Assembly: GCA_023394965.1 (NCBI GenBank) | Contig: JAEWZX010000016.1 | Location: 1-64,000 of the forward strand | DNA length: 64,000 bases | From: Pseudomonadota bacterium | GTDB lineage: Bacteria; Pseudomonadota; Alphaproteobacteria; Sphingomonadales; Sphingomonadaceae | Direction: 5' to 3' | Shown here: positions 44,512 through 53,750 of the stretch, piece by piece | How positions within the stretch are numbered: the stretch's first letter is position 1 | How the letters are laid out: every line of letters starts with the position of its first letter | Notes under the pieces: generated by a model | Told to the model about the DNA's origin: nothing | What the model saw: the letters and a program-made list of their open reading frames with translations, nothing else | The model's database searches: none | Position numbers and translations under genes: made by a program

Positions 44512-45464
44512 GGGAACGCGCTTTGGCCGCTGTCACGATAGAATTCCAGTCGACGCATGAAATCCATCGGATCCTTGCGACGGACCAGCGCATCTGCAGG
44601 CGTATCAAGCCAGTCCTGTGCCCGGCTTGCAACAAAGCGCAGGCATGCTCCCTGGGCAAGCAGGGGCAGAACAGCCCGTTCGCGCTCAGTTAGGGTGCGC
44701 ATCGATTCATAGCCTTCGATCAACGCTGCGCCGAGAGCGGTGTCGATCTGCTCGCCAGACTGATCAAAACACCAGGCGGTGTAGGTGACAGCCAGATCGT
44801 ACGCCATTGCCCCGGTGCAGGCGAAATAGAAGTCGATCATGCCGGTTACCTGTTCGCCCAACATCAATACGTTGTCCGGGAAAAGGTCTGAATGGATGAT
44901 CGATTTCGGTAGGCCTTGCGGCCAATTTCCTGCGATCTCGTCACCAATCGTGAGGGCTGCCGGCAGCCGGGGATTGATCGAGGCCAAAGCGTCGACCCCA
45001 CATTGATACAATATCGCCCGGGTCTGTTGAGGGCCGAGATCGTTTTTTCGAGCCTGTGGGAAATTCTGTGCCGCAAGATGTATCTGGGCCAGTGCCGCCC
45101 CTACCGCCCGCGCTTGCCTTGGCTCTGGTGCGGTCGGCGAGATGCCGGGAAGGAATTCGATCAGCGCTATCGCTTTTTCGCCGATCATTCGCGACGGTGC
45201 TCCGCTGCGATCGTGGATCGTACGCGGCACAGGGCAACCCCCGTCGGAAAGATGGTCGAGCAGGGCGAGGAAAAACGGTAGTTCGGCGATGTCGATCCGC
45301 CGTTCGTACATCGTCAGGATGTAACGGCCATTGGTGGTCTCGATTAGCCAGTTCGAATTCGAGATACCCTCGGCAATCCCTTTTGCCGAAACCAGTCGGC
45401 CGACATCGTACTCCGCAATCAGGCGTGCGAGCTCTTCCGCCCCTAAATGAGTATAGACCGCCAC
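44508..45464 (-). CDS. thrB: homoserine kinase (ThrB, aminoglycoside-phosphotransferase fold)
   Basis: 318 residues from a GTG start. This is the APH-fold homoserine kinase of alphaproteobacteria rather than the GHMP type. Signatures: EGISNSNWLIETTNGRYILT (nucleotide-binding strands), catalytic HSDLFPDNV and metal-binding MIDFYFA. It phosphorylates L-homoserine for threonine synthesis. It lies one base after ispH and overlaps rnhA, the ispH-thrB-rnhA order I associate with this lineage. Confidence 0.95.
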   Translation of the reverse strand: MAVYTHLGAEELARLIAEYDVGRLVSAKGIAEGISNSNWLIETTNGRYILTMYERRIDIAELPFFLALLDHLSDGGCPVPRTIHDRSGAPSRMIGEKAIALIEFLPGISPTAPEPRQARAVGAALAQIHLAAQNFPQARKNDLGPQQTRAILYQCGVDALASINPRLPAALTIGDEIAGNWPQGLPKSIIHSDLFPDNVLMLGEQVTGMIDFYFACTGAMAYDLAVTYTAWCFDQSGEQIDTALGAALIEGYESMRTLTERERAVLPLLAQGACLRFVASRAQDWLDTPADALVRRKDPMDFMRRLEFYRDSGQSAFP

Positions 45465-45465
45465 T

Positions 45466-46449
45466 CTATTGTGTGAGCTGGCGTGGCAGCTTGAAGATCA
45501 TGTTCTCTTCGGCTGCGGTTACCACGTCTTCTTCGATGGCTCGCCAGTCGGATAACCGATCCACAACCTCACGCACCAGTTTTTCGGGGGCGGATGCACC
45601 TGCAGTAAGGCCGACAGTTGCCACACCTTCCAGCCAGCTCGGGTCGATTTCCTCGGCCCGCTGAATCAACCGGGCGTCTGTTCCCATCCGCTCGGCGACT
45701 TCCACGAGACGGAGCGAGTTGGACGAATTCGGCGCGCCGATAACCAGCACCAGGTCACAACTCGCTGCGATCTGCTTGACGGCAGTCTGGCGGTTGCTGG
45801 TTGCATAGCAGATGTCTTCCGCTTTCGGGGCGACGATCTGCGGGAACCGATTCTGAAGGGCCGCGATTATGTCGTGCGTGTCATCTACGGACAGCGTTGT
45901 CTGGGATAGATAGGACAAATCGTCCTCGGGCGTAAATTCCAGCTTGGCGACATCCTCCACCTTTTCGACTAGCGTGATCTGATCCGCAGGGACCTGACCC
46001 ATGGTTCCAATTACCTCGGGGTGTCCTTCGTGGCCGATGAACAGGATATGCTGGCCTTTTTCGACCTGACGTTCGGCCTGACGGTGCACCTTGCTGACAA
46101 GGGGACAGGTCGCATCGACATACAGCATATTGCGTCGCTGGGCTTCGGCGGGGACGGTCTTGGGTACGCCATGAGCGCTGAAAACCACCGGTGCATCGTC
46201 GGGCACTTCGTCCAGTTCCTCGACGAAAACCGCACCCTTGGCCTTCAGGCTGTCGACAACATAGCGATTATGAACGATTTCGTGCCGCACATAGACTGGA
46301 GCGCCGAACTTCTGCAGTGCCCGCTCGACGATTTCGATAGCTCTGTCCACACCCGCGCAAAAGCCGCGAGGAGCAGCAATGATGAGTTTCAGCGGAAGAC
46401 GGGGATCGTTTCCAGGTGCGGCAGGCGTGGATGGAAAGGGCGCGTTCAT
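45466..46449 (-). CDS. ispH: 4-hydroxy-3-methylbut-2-enyl diphosphate reductase
   Basis: 327 residues. Last enzyme of the MEP isoprenoid pathway; its [4Fe-4S] cluster reduces HMBPP to IPP and DMAPP. The three cluster cysteines are visible: Cys31 (PRGFCAGVDRA), Cys115 (VDATCPLVSKVH) and Cys214 (DICYATSNRQ). HEIVHN and GHEGHPEVIGTMGQ carry the substrate-binding histidines. First gene of the ispH-thrB-rnhA set. Confidence 0.97.
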   Translation of the reverse strand: MNAPFPSTPAAPGNDPRLPLKLIIAAPRGFCAGVDRAIEIVERALQKFGAPVYVRHEIVHNRYVVDSLKAKGAVFVEELDEVPDDAPVVFSAHGVPKTVPAEAQRRNMLYVDATCPLVSKVHRQAERQVEKGQHILFIGHEGHPEVIGTMGQVPADQITLVEKVEDVAKLEFTPEDDLSYLSQTTLSVDDTHDIIAALQNRFPQIVAPKAEDICYATSNRQTAVKQIAASCDLVLVIGAPNSSNSLRLVEVAERMGTDARLIQRAEEIDPSWLEGVATVGLTAGASAPEKLVREVVDRLSDWRAIEEDVVTAAEENMIFKLPRQLTQ

Positions 46450-46545
46450 GTCCCGCCCTCTAGCGCTTTCGCGCAGGCCAAGCTAGGGCAAGCGCAGCCC
46501 CTCTGGGCGACGAATTCGAATGACCGTAAAAGGGAAACTAGCCGC

Positions 46546-47199
46546 ATGACCATTCGTACCCGCCTTCTTCCCGCGCTCGCCTTGGGCCTAGCGTTGGCCG
46601 GATGCGCCAAGGAAGGGGACCTGGTTATCGATCAGGGTGTCGGCATTACCGCGGTGAGAAGCACTTGCCCCGCAGTGGGGATTCCCGATTACACGGGCGA
46701 TATCACGACCTTCCGTACGCCGGGATCGACTACAACTGCGGATCTCGATGTGACGGCGGCGATCACCAATCTGCGTTCGACCTGTAATGAAGGTGCCGGA
46801 GACCGGGTCTATTCTGAAGCCACGTTCGACGTTGTGGCGCGGCGTACGGACACCAAGGGTAGTCGTACGGTCACCCTACCGTATTTTTCCACGGTTCTGC
46901 GTGGCGGATCGTCGGTCGTGACCAAGCGCGTCGGCAACGTGACTCTGCAGTTTGCCGATGGTCAGGAACGGGCCCAGGCTCGCGGCTCAGCGGCAGCTTA
47001 TGTTAGCCGTGCCGAAGCAACGCTGCCCGAAGATATCCGTGAACAGATCACACGCAAGCGCAAGGCAGGCGATCCCGATGCCGCGCTTGACCCGCTTGCC
47101 GATCCCGCGGTGCGTGCGGCTGTCCAGCGTGCGACTTTCGAACTGCTGGTGGGCTTCCAGCTGACCGAAGATCAGTTACGCTACAACGCTACTCGCTAG
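46546..47199 (+). CDS. putative lipoprotein of unknown function
   Basis: 217 residues. The signal MTIRTRLLPALALGLALAGC ends in lipobox LAGC (Cys20). The mature part begins AKEGDLVIDQGVGITAVRS and has alternating beta-type strands (FDVVARRTD, RTVTLPYFSTVLRGGSSVV), then a charged helical tail (LPEDIREQITRKRKAGDPDA). The frame is open far upstream, antisense to ispH, but only this start yields a coherent exported protein. No known family recognised; the lipidation makes it a periplasmic or outer-membrane component. Confidence 0.75.
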   Translation: MTIRTRLLPALALGLALAGCAKEGDLVIDQGVGITAVRSTCPAVGIPDYTGDITTFRTPGSTTTADLDVTAAITNLRSTCNEGAGDRVYSEATFDVVARRTDTKGSRTVTLPYFSTVLRGGSSVVTKRVGNVTLQFADGQERAQARGSAAAYVSRAEATLPEDIREQITRKRKAGDPDAALDPLADPAVRAAVQRATFELLVGFQLTEDQLRYNATR

Positions 47200-47244
47200 T
47201 CTCTCGTATCTTGCCATTTTGCGCCGATAGTCTAGGCGCGCGCC

Positions 47245-48984
47245 ATGGCTGACATGCAGACACTTCACGCGGCCTTCGCGGCCCGGATCGACGCGGTATT
47301 GGATGCTCTCGAAATGGAGGGCGCGCTTCCTGCCGATGCGGAACGTGGCAACGTGACGGTAGAACCGCCGCGCGACCCGTCCCATGGGGATCTGGCGACC
47401 AATGCTGCGATGGTTCTGGCCAAGCAGGCCAAGACCAACCCGCGCGCATTGGCAGAAAAGATCGTCGAACATCTTCAACGCGACCCAGCGATCGCGAAAA
47501 CGCAGATTGCTGGACCGGGTTTCATCAACTTGCGCCTGAAAAGCGACGTGTGGCGGCGCGAGTTGCAGGCCATCGCCGCTCTCGGCGCAGATTATGGCCG
47601 TTCCGACATGGGTAGGGATATTGCGGTCAATGTTGAATATGTCTCGGCTAACCCCACCGGGCCGATGCACATGGGGCATTGCCGCGGAGCAGTTGTAGGC
47701 GATGCGCTTTCCGGCTTGCTCGAATGGGCAGGCTACCGTGTCACGCGCGAATATTACGTCAACGATGCCGGTGGTCAGGTTGATGTTCTAGCCCGCTCGG
47801 CACATCTGCGTTACCGCGAGGCATTGGGCGACGACATCGGCAAAATTCCTGAGGGGCTATATCCGGGCGAGTATCTGAAGCCGGTTGGCGAACGGCTCGC
47901 CCAGGAATTTGGCCCTGTCTATAAGGATAGCGTCGAGGTCGAATGGCTCGAACTGTTCCGCCAGCGCTCCGTTGCCGCGATGATGGAGATGATTCGCGAG
48001 GACCTGTCGCTGCTCGGTATTCACCACGATCTGTTTTCTTCAGAAGCCGAACTGCAGGCCGCCAAGAAGCCCGAAGCTGCCGAAGCATGGCTGCGTGAAC
48101 ACGGTTTCGTCTACGATGGCGTCCTCGAGGCACCAAAGGGCAAAGCCCCACCGGAAGATTGGGAGCCGGTTGAACTGCCATTGTTCCGCTCGACCGAATT
48201 CGGCGACGATCAGGATCGCCCGATCAAGAAATCGAATGGGGCATGGACCTATTTCGGTGCCGATCTCGCCTATCACTTCCAGAAAGCGGAAAAGGCTGAC
48301 GCCCTGATTGATATCTGGGGCGCAGATCACGCCGGTACGGTCAAGCGCATCAAGGCCGCGGTAGCCGCGTTGACGAAAGGCGCGGGGCGGGATGTGCCGT
48401 TCGACGTCAAACTGGTGCAGATGGTGAAGTTGCTGCGCGATGGTGAGCCGGTCAAGATGTCGAAGCGCTCGGGCACCTTCGTCACTCTGGCGGACGTCGT
48501 GAACGAAGTGGGCAAGGATGTGGTGCGTTTCACCATGCTGACCCGCAAGCCTGATGCGCAAATGGAATTCGATTTCTCCAAGGTGGTCGAAGCATCCAAG
48601 GACAATCCGGTATTCTATCTCCAATATGCCCATGCGCGCATTCGCTCGACCCTGCGCAAGGCAGGTGTGGAGCCAGACGATGCAAATCTTGGCAAGCTGG
48701 ATGAAAGCGAACTGGCGCTGGTGCGCGAAGCTGCACAGTTTCCGCGGGTGGTCGAATCCGCCGCCAAGGCACGCGAGCCACATCGAATTGCCTTCTTCCT
48801 CGGCGATCTTGCTGCAGCCTTCCACAGCTTCTGGAATGCCGGTAATGACGATCCTTCAAAGCGGATCATTCAGGATGGTGATCCCGAGCTGACCGCTGCG
48901 CGCCTGTTCCTGGTGGCGCAGGTGGCCCAGGTTATCCGTAATGGCCTCGCCATATTGGGGGTTGAGGCAGTCGAGGAGATGTGA
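47245..48984 (+). CDS. argS: arginyl-tRNA synthetase
   Basis: 579-residue class I synthetase. The HIGH motif appears as HMGH (142-145) within SANPTGPMHMGHCRG and KMSKR at about 404-408 (EPVKMSKRSGTF). The N-terminal Add1 domain (EPPRDPSHGDLATNAAM) and the C-terminal DALR anticodon-binding domain (YAHARIRSTLRKAG and on) are in order. It leads a tight rightward run; the next start is 2 bases after its stop. Confidence 0.98.
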   Translation: MADMQTLHAAFAARIDAVLDALEMEGALPADAERGNVTVEPPRDPSHGDLATNAAMVLAKQAKTNPRALAEKIVEHLQRDPAIAKTQIAGPGFINLRLKSDVWRRELQAIAALGADYGRSDMGRDIAVNVEYVSANPTGPMHMGHCRGAVVGDALSGLLEWAGYRVTREYYVNDAGGQVDVLARSAHLRYREALGDDIGKIPEGLYPGEYLKPVGERLAQEFGPVYKDSVEVEWLELFRQRSVAAMMEMIREDLSLLGIHHDLFSSEAELQAAKKPEAAEAWLREHGFVYDGVLEAPKGKAPPEDWEPVELPLFRSTEFGDDQDRPIKKSNGAWTYFGADLAYHFQKAEKADALIDIWGADHAGTVKRIKAAVAALTKGAGRDVPFDVKLVQMVKLLRDGEPVKMSKRSGTFVTLADVVNEVGKDVVRFTMLTRKPDAQMEFDFSKVVEASKDNPVFYLQYAHARIRSTLRKAGVEPDDANLGKLDESELALVREAAQFPRVVESAAKAREPHRIAFFLGDLAAAFHSFWNAGNDDPSKRIIQDGDPELTAARLFLVAQVAQVIRNGLAILGVEAVEEM

Positions 48985-48986
48985 GC

Positions 48987-49682
48987 ATGACGGGCTCAAC
49001 GCCTTACGAGCGGAACGCGGACTGGCAGGGGGAAGACCAGCTCGATCTCGCCGAAGATGAAAGCCTTCCCTGGCTCGAAGCGGGTGAGGATGAGGACGAC
49101 GCTGCCGGTTTCGATACTTCTCGCCTGATCATGCTTGGTACGCTGGCTGTGGCTCTGCTCGCTGCGGTTGTTGGCGGAATATGGTTTGTCACCAGCCAGG
49201 TTTCCGACGAGCCCGAGCCCGATGGCAGTCTGATCGCTGCACCCGAAGAACCGTATAAGACCAGGCCGGAAAATCCCGGTGGCAAGACCTTTGCCGGCAC
49301 CGGCGATACAAGCTTTGCCGTGGGCGAAGGACAGACGCGCGAAAGCAAGCTGGCCGATCGCCCGGCGTCCGCACCTAGCGAACCCGTTGTGGCCATCCCT
49401 TCCACTGCATCAACGGTCACCGAGCCGCCGCGTGAGACCACACAGCCTGTCGGCGGTGCGGTCCAGGTCGGCGCCTTTCCGCGCCGTGAGGACGCCGAAG
49501 CGGCATGGGCGAATTTGATCCGTCAGACCGAAGCGTTGAATGGCGTCCGCCACCGCGTGATCGAAGCGCAAGTCGATATCGGGCGCGTCTACCGTCTACA
49601 GGCAATTACTGGCGATCGTGCATCTGCCAATCGGCTGTGCAACGCGCTCAAGGTCGATGGGCTTGCGTGTTTCGTAAAATAG
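48987..49682 (+). CDS. SPOR domain membrane protein
   Basis: 231 residues from ATG 48987, with GAGGAG 8 bases upstream; a GTG at 48981 overlapping the argS stop is an alternative. Topology: acidic cytoplasmic N-terminus (residues 1-48), one membrane helix (about 50-72, LIMLGTLAVALLAAVVGGIW), a Pro/Ser/Thr-rich periplasmic linker, and a C-terminal SPOR domain (GAVQVGAFPRREDAEAAWAN ... NALKVDGLACFVK). SPOR domains bind denuded glycan strands at division sites. Position between argS and nagZ is conserved in alphaproteobacteria, pointing to septal wall metabolism. Confidence 0.9.
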   Translation: MTGSTPYERNADWQGEDQLDLAEDESLPWLEAGEDEDDAAGFDTSRLIMLGTLAVALLAAVVGGIWFVTSQVSDEPEPDGSLIAAPEEPYKTRPENPGGKTFAGTGDTSFAVGEGQTRESKLADRPASAPSEPVVAIPSTASTVTEPPRETTQPVGGAVQVGAFPRREDAEAAWANLIRQTEALNGVRHRVIEAQVDIGRVYRLQAITGDRASANRLCNALKVDGLACFVK

Positions 49683-49761
49683 GCGCGCACTGGGCGCGAT
49701 TTCCACATCCCGTGCGGTCCGCGAACTTGCGGGATCCAGGTAAAAGACGCAGTTTCCAGCC

Positions 49762-50784
49762 ATGACACCCGCCATTTTCGGCATCTCCGGTCTCGAACTC
49801 ACGGTAGATGAACGTGCCTTCTTCAAGGATGCGGACCCGGCAGGCTACATTCTTTTCGCACGCAATTGCGAGAATAAGGACCAACTGCGAAAGCTGACCG
49901 ACGATCTGCGCGCGATCCATGGCCGTGATCGCCTGATCGTCTCGATCGACCAGGAAGGCGGGCGCGTGGCCCGGATGAAGCCGCCGGTCTGGCAACGGTA
50001 CCCGGCCGGGGAAACCTTTGCGGCACTCTGGGAGATTGCCCCCGCTTCCGCCATTGAGGCCGCGCGCGCCAATGCGGAAGCGATGGGCCGCGAACTGGCC
50101 GAGATGGGGATCACCGTTGATTACCACGCGCCGTTCGATGTGCGTAGGCCCGAAACCGACGATGTGATCGGGGATCGCGCCCTTGGCGATGCGCCAATGC
50201 AGGTCGCCGCATTGGGGCGTGCGGTGCTGGACGGTCTGGCGCGCGCAGGCGTGGTTGGATGTCTCAAGCATATGCCCGGCCATGGCCGGGCCACCAGCGA
50301 TTCGCACAAGGAACTGCCGATCGTCGAGGCGAGTGACGCGGAGCTCGAAGCCGATATCGAGCCCTTCCGAACCTTGTCGTCGCATCCGCTCGGAATGAGT
50401 GCGCATATCGTCTTCGAAGCGTGGGACGCTGACCAACCGGCGACATTGTCCAAAAAGGTTATCAGCGAGATTATCCGCGGCAGGATCGGATTTGACGGGC
50501 TGCTTTTGTCGGATGACATCGACATGAAGGCGCTTGGCGGTAGTATAATCGAACGCTCGGTTGGTACGCTGAATGCCGGCTGCGACATCGTGTTGAACTG
50601 CTGGGCAAAGATGGAAGATCAGCTTGCGATAGCGAGGCAGAGTGGGGCTATGCGTCCGGAGACTGTGGAACGGCTGGCACGGGTCCATGCGGCCATGGGG
50701 GAACCCGGGGCTGGGCCTGACACCGCCGATTTGCTGGCGAAACGGGATGCCCTATTAGCCATCGTCCAAGAACGGGCGGTATGA
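49762..50784 (+). CDS. nagZ: beta-N-acetylhexosaminidase NagZ
   Basis: 340-residue GH3 enzyme that removes GlcNAc from anhydro-muropeptides during wall recycling. Family motifs: LIVSIDQEGGRVARMKP, CLKHMPGHGRATSDSH (general acid His on the mobile loop) and LLLSDDIDMKALGG with the nucleophilic Asp. No signal peptide, fitting the cytosolic location of NagZ. Its stop overlaps the scpA start by 4 bases. Confidence 0.96.
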   Translation: MTPAIFGISGLELTVDERAFFKDADPAGYILFARNCENKDQLRKLTDDLRAIHGRDRLIVSIDQEGGRVARMKPPVWQRYPAGETFAALWEIAPASAIEAARANAEAMGRELAEMGITVDYHAPFDVRRPETDDVIGDRALGDAPMQVAALGRAVLDGLARAGVVGCLKHMPGHGRATSDSHKELPIVEASDAELEADIEPFRTLSSHPLGMSAHIVFEAWDADQPATLSKKVISEIIRGRIGFDGLLLSDDIDMKALGGSIIERSVGTLNAGCDIVLNCWAKMEDQLAIARQSGAMRPETVERLARVHAAMGEPGAGPDTADLLAKRDALLAIVQERAV

Positions 50785-51590
50785 GCGGTAACGGCCTGCT
50801 CTTTAGCGACATACCTGCCGCCGGGCGGGAAGAGTGGGATGAAGCGGACACCGAACCAGCGGTCGATGAGAACGCCCTCTATCTCGAGCTCGACGGATGG
50901 GAAGGGCCACTTGATCTCCTGCTGGACCTTGCGCGGCGGCAGAAGGTCGATTTGCGGTCTATCTCCATCCTGTCATTGGTGGACCAGTATCTGGATTACA
51001 TCGACAAGGCGGAGGCCCTGAAGCTTGAACTGGCTGCTGATTATCTGGTGATGGCGGCATGGCTCGCCTATCTCAAATCGGCGATGCTGTTGCCCAAGGA
51101 AGAGCAGGAAGATCCAAGCCCGGAAGAATTGGCACTGAAACTGCAGTTGCGGTTGCAACGACTTGGCGCGATGCGTGATGCGGCGGCCCGTCTGATTGGC
51201 GGTGATCGGATCGGGCGTGATGTATTCTTGCGCGGCAGCCCGGAAGGTCTGGAAATTGCCCGCAAGAATCTTTGGCAGTGCGATCAGTTTGCGTTGATCG
51301 AGGCTTATGGCAGGGTCAAGGTACGCACCGCGCCTGCCGTTCATATGGTAAGAGAGCGTCCGGTGATGTCTCTGGAATCGGCGCTTGATCGCGTCTCCAA
51401 CATGCTTGGTGTCACACTCGAGTGGATGGAATTGCGCGAGTTCCTTCCCCCTCATGCGGAGCCGCGCCTCAAGCGGTCGGCGCTCGCATCCAGTTTCGTC
51501 GCCGCCCTCGAACTGGCCCGACTGGGAAAGGCCGAAATACAGCAGGAAGACACTTTCGGTCCGCTCCATCTTCGCCGGGTGCTTGCTTAA
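50781..51590 (+). CDS. scpA: segregation and condensation protein A
   Basis: 269-residue kleisin subunit of the SMC-ScpAB condensin. Signatures: LDGWEGPLDLLLDLARRQKV near the N-terminus, YLVMAAWLAYLKSAMLLP, and a C-terminal winged-helix end (VAALELARLGKAEIQQEDTF). Overlaps nagZ by 4 bases and scpB by one (TAATG), so coupled. Confidence 0.95.
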   Translation: MSGNGLLFSDIPAAGREEWDEADTEPAVDENALYLELDGWEGPLDLLLDLARRQKVDLRSISILSLVDQYLDYIDKAEALKLELAADYLVMAAWLAYLKSAMLLPKEEQEDPSPEELALKLQLRLQRLGAMRDAAARLIGGDRIGRDVFLRGSPEGLEIARKNLWQCDQFALIEAYGRVKVRTAPAVHMVRERPVMSLESALDRVSNMLGVTLEWMELREFLPPHAEPRLKRSALASSFVAALELARLGKAEIQQEDTFGPLHLRRVLA

Positions 51591-52207
51591 TGGACGAGCT
51601 TGCCCGCGCCGTCGAAGCTGCTCTGTTCGCGGCAGAAGAACCGATGACGGCAGAGGCGCTGGCGGGGTTTCTTGGCGGTGCCGCGGTGAGCGATGTGCGC
51701 AATGCATTGCGCAGTGTTGCCCAGGATTACGACAAGCGGGGCATCCATCTCGTCGAACGTGGCAAGCGCTGGCATTTCGAGACCGCGCCCGATCTTGCCC
51801 ATCTCCTGAGGCGGGAGAAGGAGCAGGTCCGCCGTCTCAGCCGGGCCGCAACCGAAGTTCTGGCGATCATTGCATATCACGAACCCGTCAGCAGGGCGGA
51901 AATTGAATCGATCCGCGGCGTGCAGACCAGCGGCGGCACCCTTGATGTTCTGATGGAAGCAGGATGGGTTAAAATAGCCGGTCGCCGAGAGGTGCCGGGC
52001 CGACCGACGATCTATGCGACAACCACCGAATTTCTCGAACATTTCGGTTTATCAAGCCGACGAGACTTGCCCGGAATCGCTGAACTGCGGGCCACAGGCC
52101 TGCTGGACCCGGTCGATGACGCCTATGATGATCTCATGGGTGAAAGTGACAAAATGGATAGCGGTGATGCCAGCGTTGGTCACCATCAGGACGTCGCAGA
52201 TGACTGA
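51590..52207 (+). CDS. scpB: segregation and condensation protein B
   Basis: 205 residues from the ATG that overlaps the scpA stop; the upstream part of the frame is antifamily and ignored. Two winged-helix modules are seen: ELARAVEAALFAAEEPMTAE and ATEVLAIIAYHEPVSRAEIE, with IRGVQTSGGTLDVLMEAGWV and GRPTIYATTTEFLEHFGL. ScpB dimers bind ScpA and complete the condensin complex for chromosome segregation. The C-terminal 30 residues are acidic and variable. Confidence 0.95.
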   Translation: MDELARAVEAALFAAEEPMTAEALAGFLGGAAVSDVRNALRSVAQDYDKRGIHLVERGKRWHFETAPDLAHLLRREKEQVRRLSRAATEVLAIIAYHEPVSRAEIESIRGVQTSGGTLDVLMEAGWVKIAGRREVPGRPTIYATTTEFLEHFGLSSRRDLPGIAELRATGLLDPVDDAYDDLMGESDKMDSGDASVGHHQDVADD

Positions 52208-52267
52208 CTGGCGCAAACGCTCACCAGCGACTATATCGCAACCTGCGTAATCGAGAAAGAAAGTCTC

Positions 52268-52495
52268 ATGGGTCTTAGTGTCTGGCAGCTTGCCATCATC
52301 GCCGTCGTCATCCTCGTCCTTTTCGGTCGCGGACGCATTTCTGAAATGATGGGTGATTTCGGCAAGGGCATCAAAAGCTTCAAGCAGGGTATGAACGAAG
52401 AAGACAGGCCGGCGAAGCAGATTTCCCACGAGGCCAAGCCCGCCGACGAGGGGTTGGCTGCCGATCAGGTCAAACAGACGACCGACACCAAGTAA
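52268..52495 (+). CDS. tatA: twin-arginine translocase subunit TatA
   Basis: 75 residues: one membrane helix (VWQLAIIAVVILVLF), the FG hinge (LFGRGRISEMMGDFGKGIKS) and an amphipathic helix, then a polar tail. TatA oligomers form the passage for folded Tat substrates. Sixty bases after scpB; 24 bases before tatB. Confidence 0.94.
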   Translation: MGLSVWQLAIIAVVILVLFGRGRISEMMGDFGKGIKSFKQGMNEEDRPAKQISHEAKPADEGLAADQVKQTTDTK

Positions 52496-52519
52496 TCCGC
52501 TAGCGGGCGGAGACGGGCC

Positions 52520-52954
52520 ATGTTCGATATCGGTGCCAGCGAACTGCTGGTGATCGTCATTGTGGCGATCTTTGTGATTGGCCCCAAAGATATGCCGAAG
52601 GCGCTGCGCACTGCAGGTCGTTGGATCGGCAAGCTTCGCCGAATGTCCAACCATTTTCGTGCCGGGATCGACGAAGTCGTCCGTCAGGCCGAGATCGAGG
52701 AAATGGAAGAGAAATGGGCTGCGCGAAACAAGGAAATCATGGCGAAATATCCCGATGGTTCCACAGCGGAAGGCGGTGGGCCGGACAATCTGCTGCCCAA
52801 TGAGATGGAGCCTCTTTCGTCGGCAGGTGAGGTGCCTGGTGCTGATGCTGCGGCGGAAGCTGCGATAAAGCGGGCTGCGCCGGTAAAAGCGCCGGAACAT
52901 TCTGATGGCGCGCGTACAGATCCCAGCCCGCCTGCTTCGCGCAAGGATGCCTGA
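52520..52954 (+). CDS. tatB: twin-arginine translocase subunit TatB
   Basis: 144 residues. MFDIGASELLVIVIVAIFVI is the membrane helix with the conserved Glu8, followed by GPKDMPKALRTAGRWIGKL (the GP hinge and amphipathic helix). The long acidic/Ala-Pro C-terminus is typical of TatB. With TatC it binds RR signal peptides. One base separates its stop from the tatC start. Confidence 0.95.
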   Translation: MFDIGASELLVIVIVAIFVIGPKDMPKALRTAGRWIGKLRRMSNHFRAGIDEVVRQAEIEEMEEKWAARNKEIMAKYPDGSTAEGGGPDNLLPNEMEPLSSAGEVPGADAAAEAAIKRAAPVKAPEHSDGARTDPSPPASRKDA

Positions 52955-52955
52955 G

Positions 52956-53750
52956 ATGGTAATGATAAAGGACATCGACGAAAGTCAGGCCCCGCTTCTC
53001 GATCACCTTATCGAGCTGCGCTCGCGACTGGTGCGCTGTGTGCTGGCACTGGCTGTCGCTTTCGGCATCTGTCTCTATTTTGCTGATCCCATACTGGGCT
53101 TCCTTATCCAGCCGCTGAAGAATGCTTTCCCGGCAGGTGAGGGCCAGTTGATTTTCACGAAGCTGTACGAAGTCTTCTTCGTTGAATTGAAGGTCGCGCT
53201 GTTTGCCGGCTTCTGTCTTAGCTTCCCCATTATCGCCAATCAGCTCTGGGCCTTTATTGCGCCCGGTTTGTATGCGCGCGAGAAGAAGGCTTTCCTGCCT
53301 TTTCTTCTGGCAACCCCGATCCTTTTTCTAATGGGGGCCTCGCTCGCCTATTTCGTGGTTATGCCGACGGCGTTTCGCTGGTTTCTCGGGTTTCAGGGGA
53401 CGGCGGGGGGTCTTGAGATTCAGGCACTGCCTACCGCCAACGAATACCTCGGTTTGGTGATGCAGTTTATTCTGGCTTTCGGGATGAGCTTTTTGCTGCC
53501 CGTTTTGCTGTTGTTGCTGCACCGCGCGGGGATCGTCACGCGTGACCAACTGGTCGGGGCGAGGCGCTACGTGGTCGTACTGGTGGTAACGGTGGCGGCA
53601 ATCATCACGCCGCCCGATCCTGGCTCGCAATTGCTGCTGGCTATTCCGCTTCTGTTGCTCTTTGAAGGCTCGCTGGTGCTTATGCGCCTGACTGAAAAGC
53701 GCCGGAATACAGCGGTCGGGAAGCCTGAAGAACCTCAGTCCGCTTCGTAA
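52956..53750 (+). CDS. tatC: twin-arginine translocase subunit TatC
   Basis: 264 residues from ATG 52956 (AAGGA 9 bases upstream). Six membrane helices. The signal-recognition N-terminus is intact: PLLDHLIELRSRLVRCVLAL, then FTKLYEVFFVELKVALFAGF, QLWAFIAPGLYAREKKAFLP and LPVLLLLLHRAGIVTRDQL. The final 16 bases overlap the end of the convergent amidohydrolase gene. Completes a tatABC unit. Confidence 0.97.
   Translation: MVMIKDIDESQAPLLDHLIELRSRLVRCVLALAVAFGICLYFADPILGFLIQPLKNAFPAGEGQLIFTKLYEVFFVELKVALFAGFCLSFPIIANQLWAFIAPGLYAREKKAFLPFLLATPILFLMGASLAYFVVMPTAFRWFLGFQGTAGGLEIQALPTANEYLGLVMQFILAFGMSFLLPVLLLLLHRAGIVTRDQLVGARRYVVVLVVTVAAIITPPDPGSQLLLAIPLLLLFEGSLVLMRLTEKRRNTAVGKPEEPQSAS

Noticed and set aside
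46021..46545. Upstream extension of the lipoprotein frame, antisense to ispH
   Set aside because: The coherent lipoprotein signal begins at 46546; the earlier part is a mirror of ispH.
47221..47241. Short GCGCC/GGCGC repeat before argS
   Set aside because: Five-base arms are expected by chance in this G+C-rich sequence.
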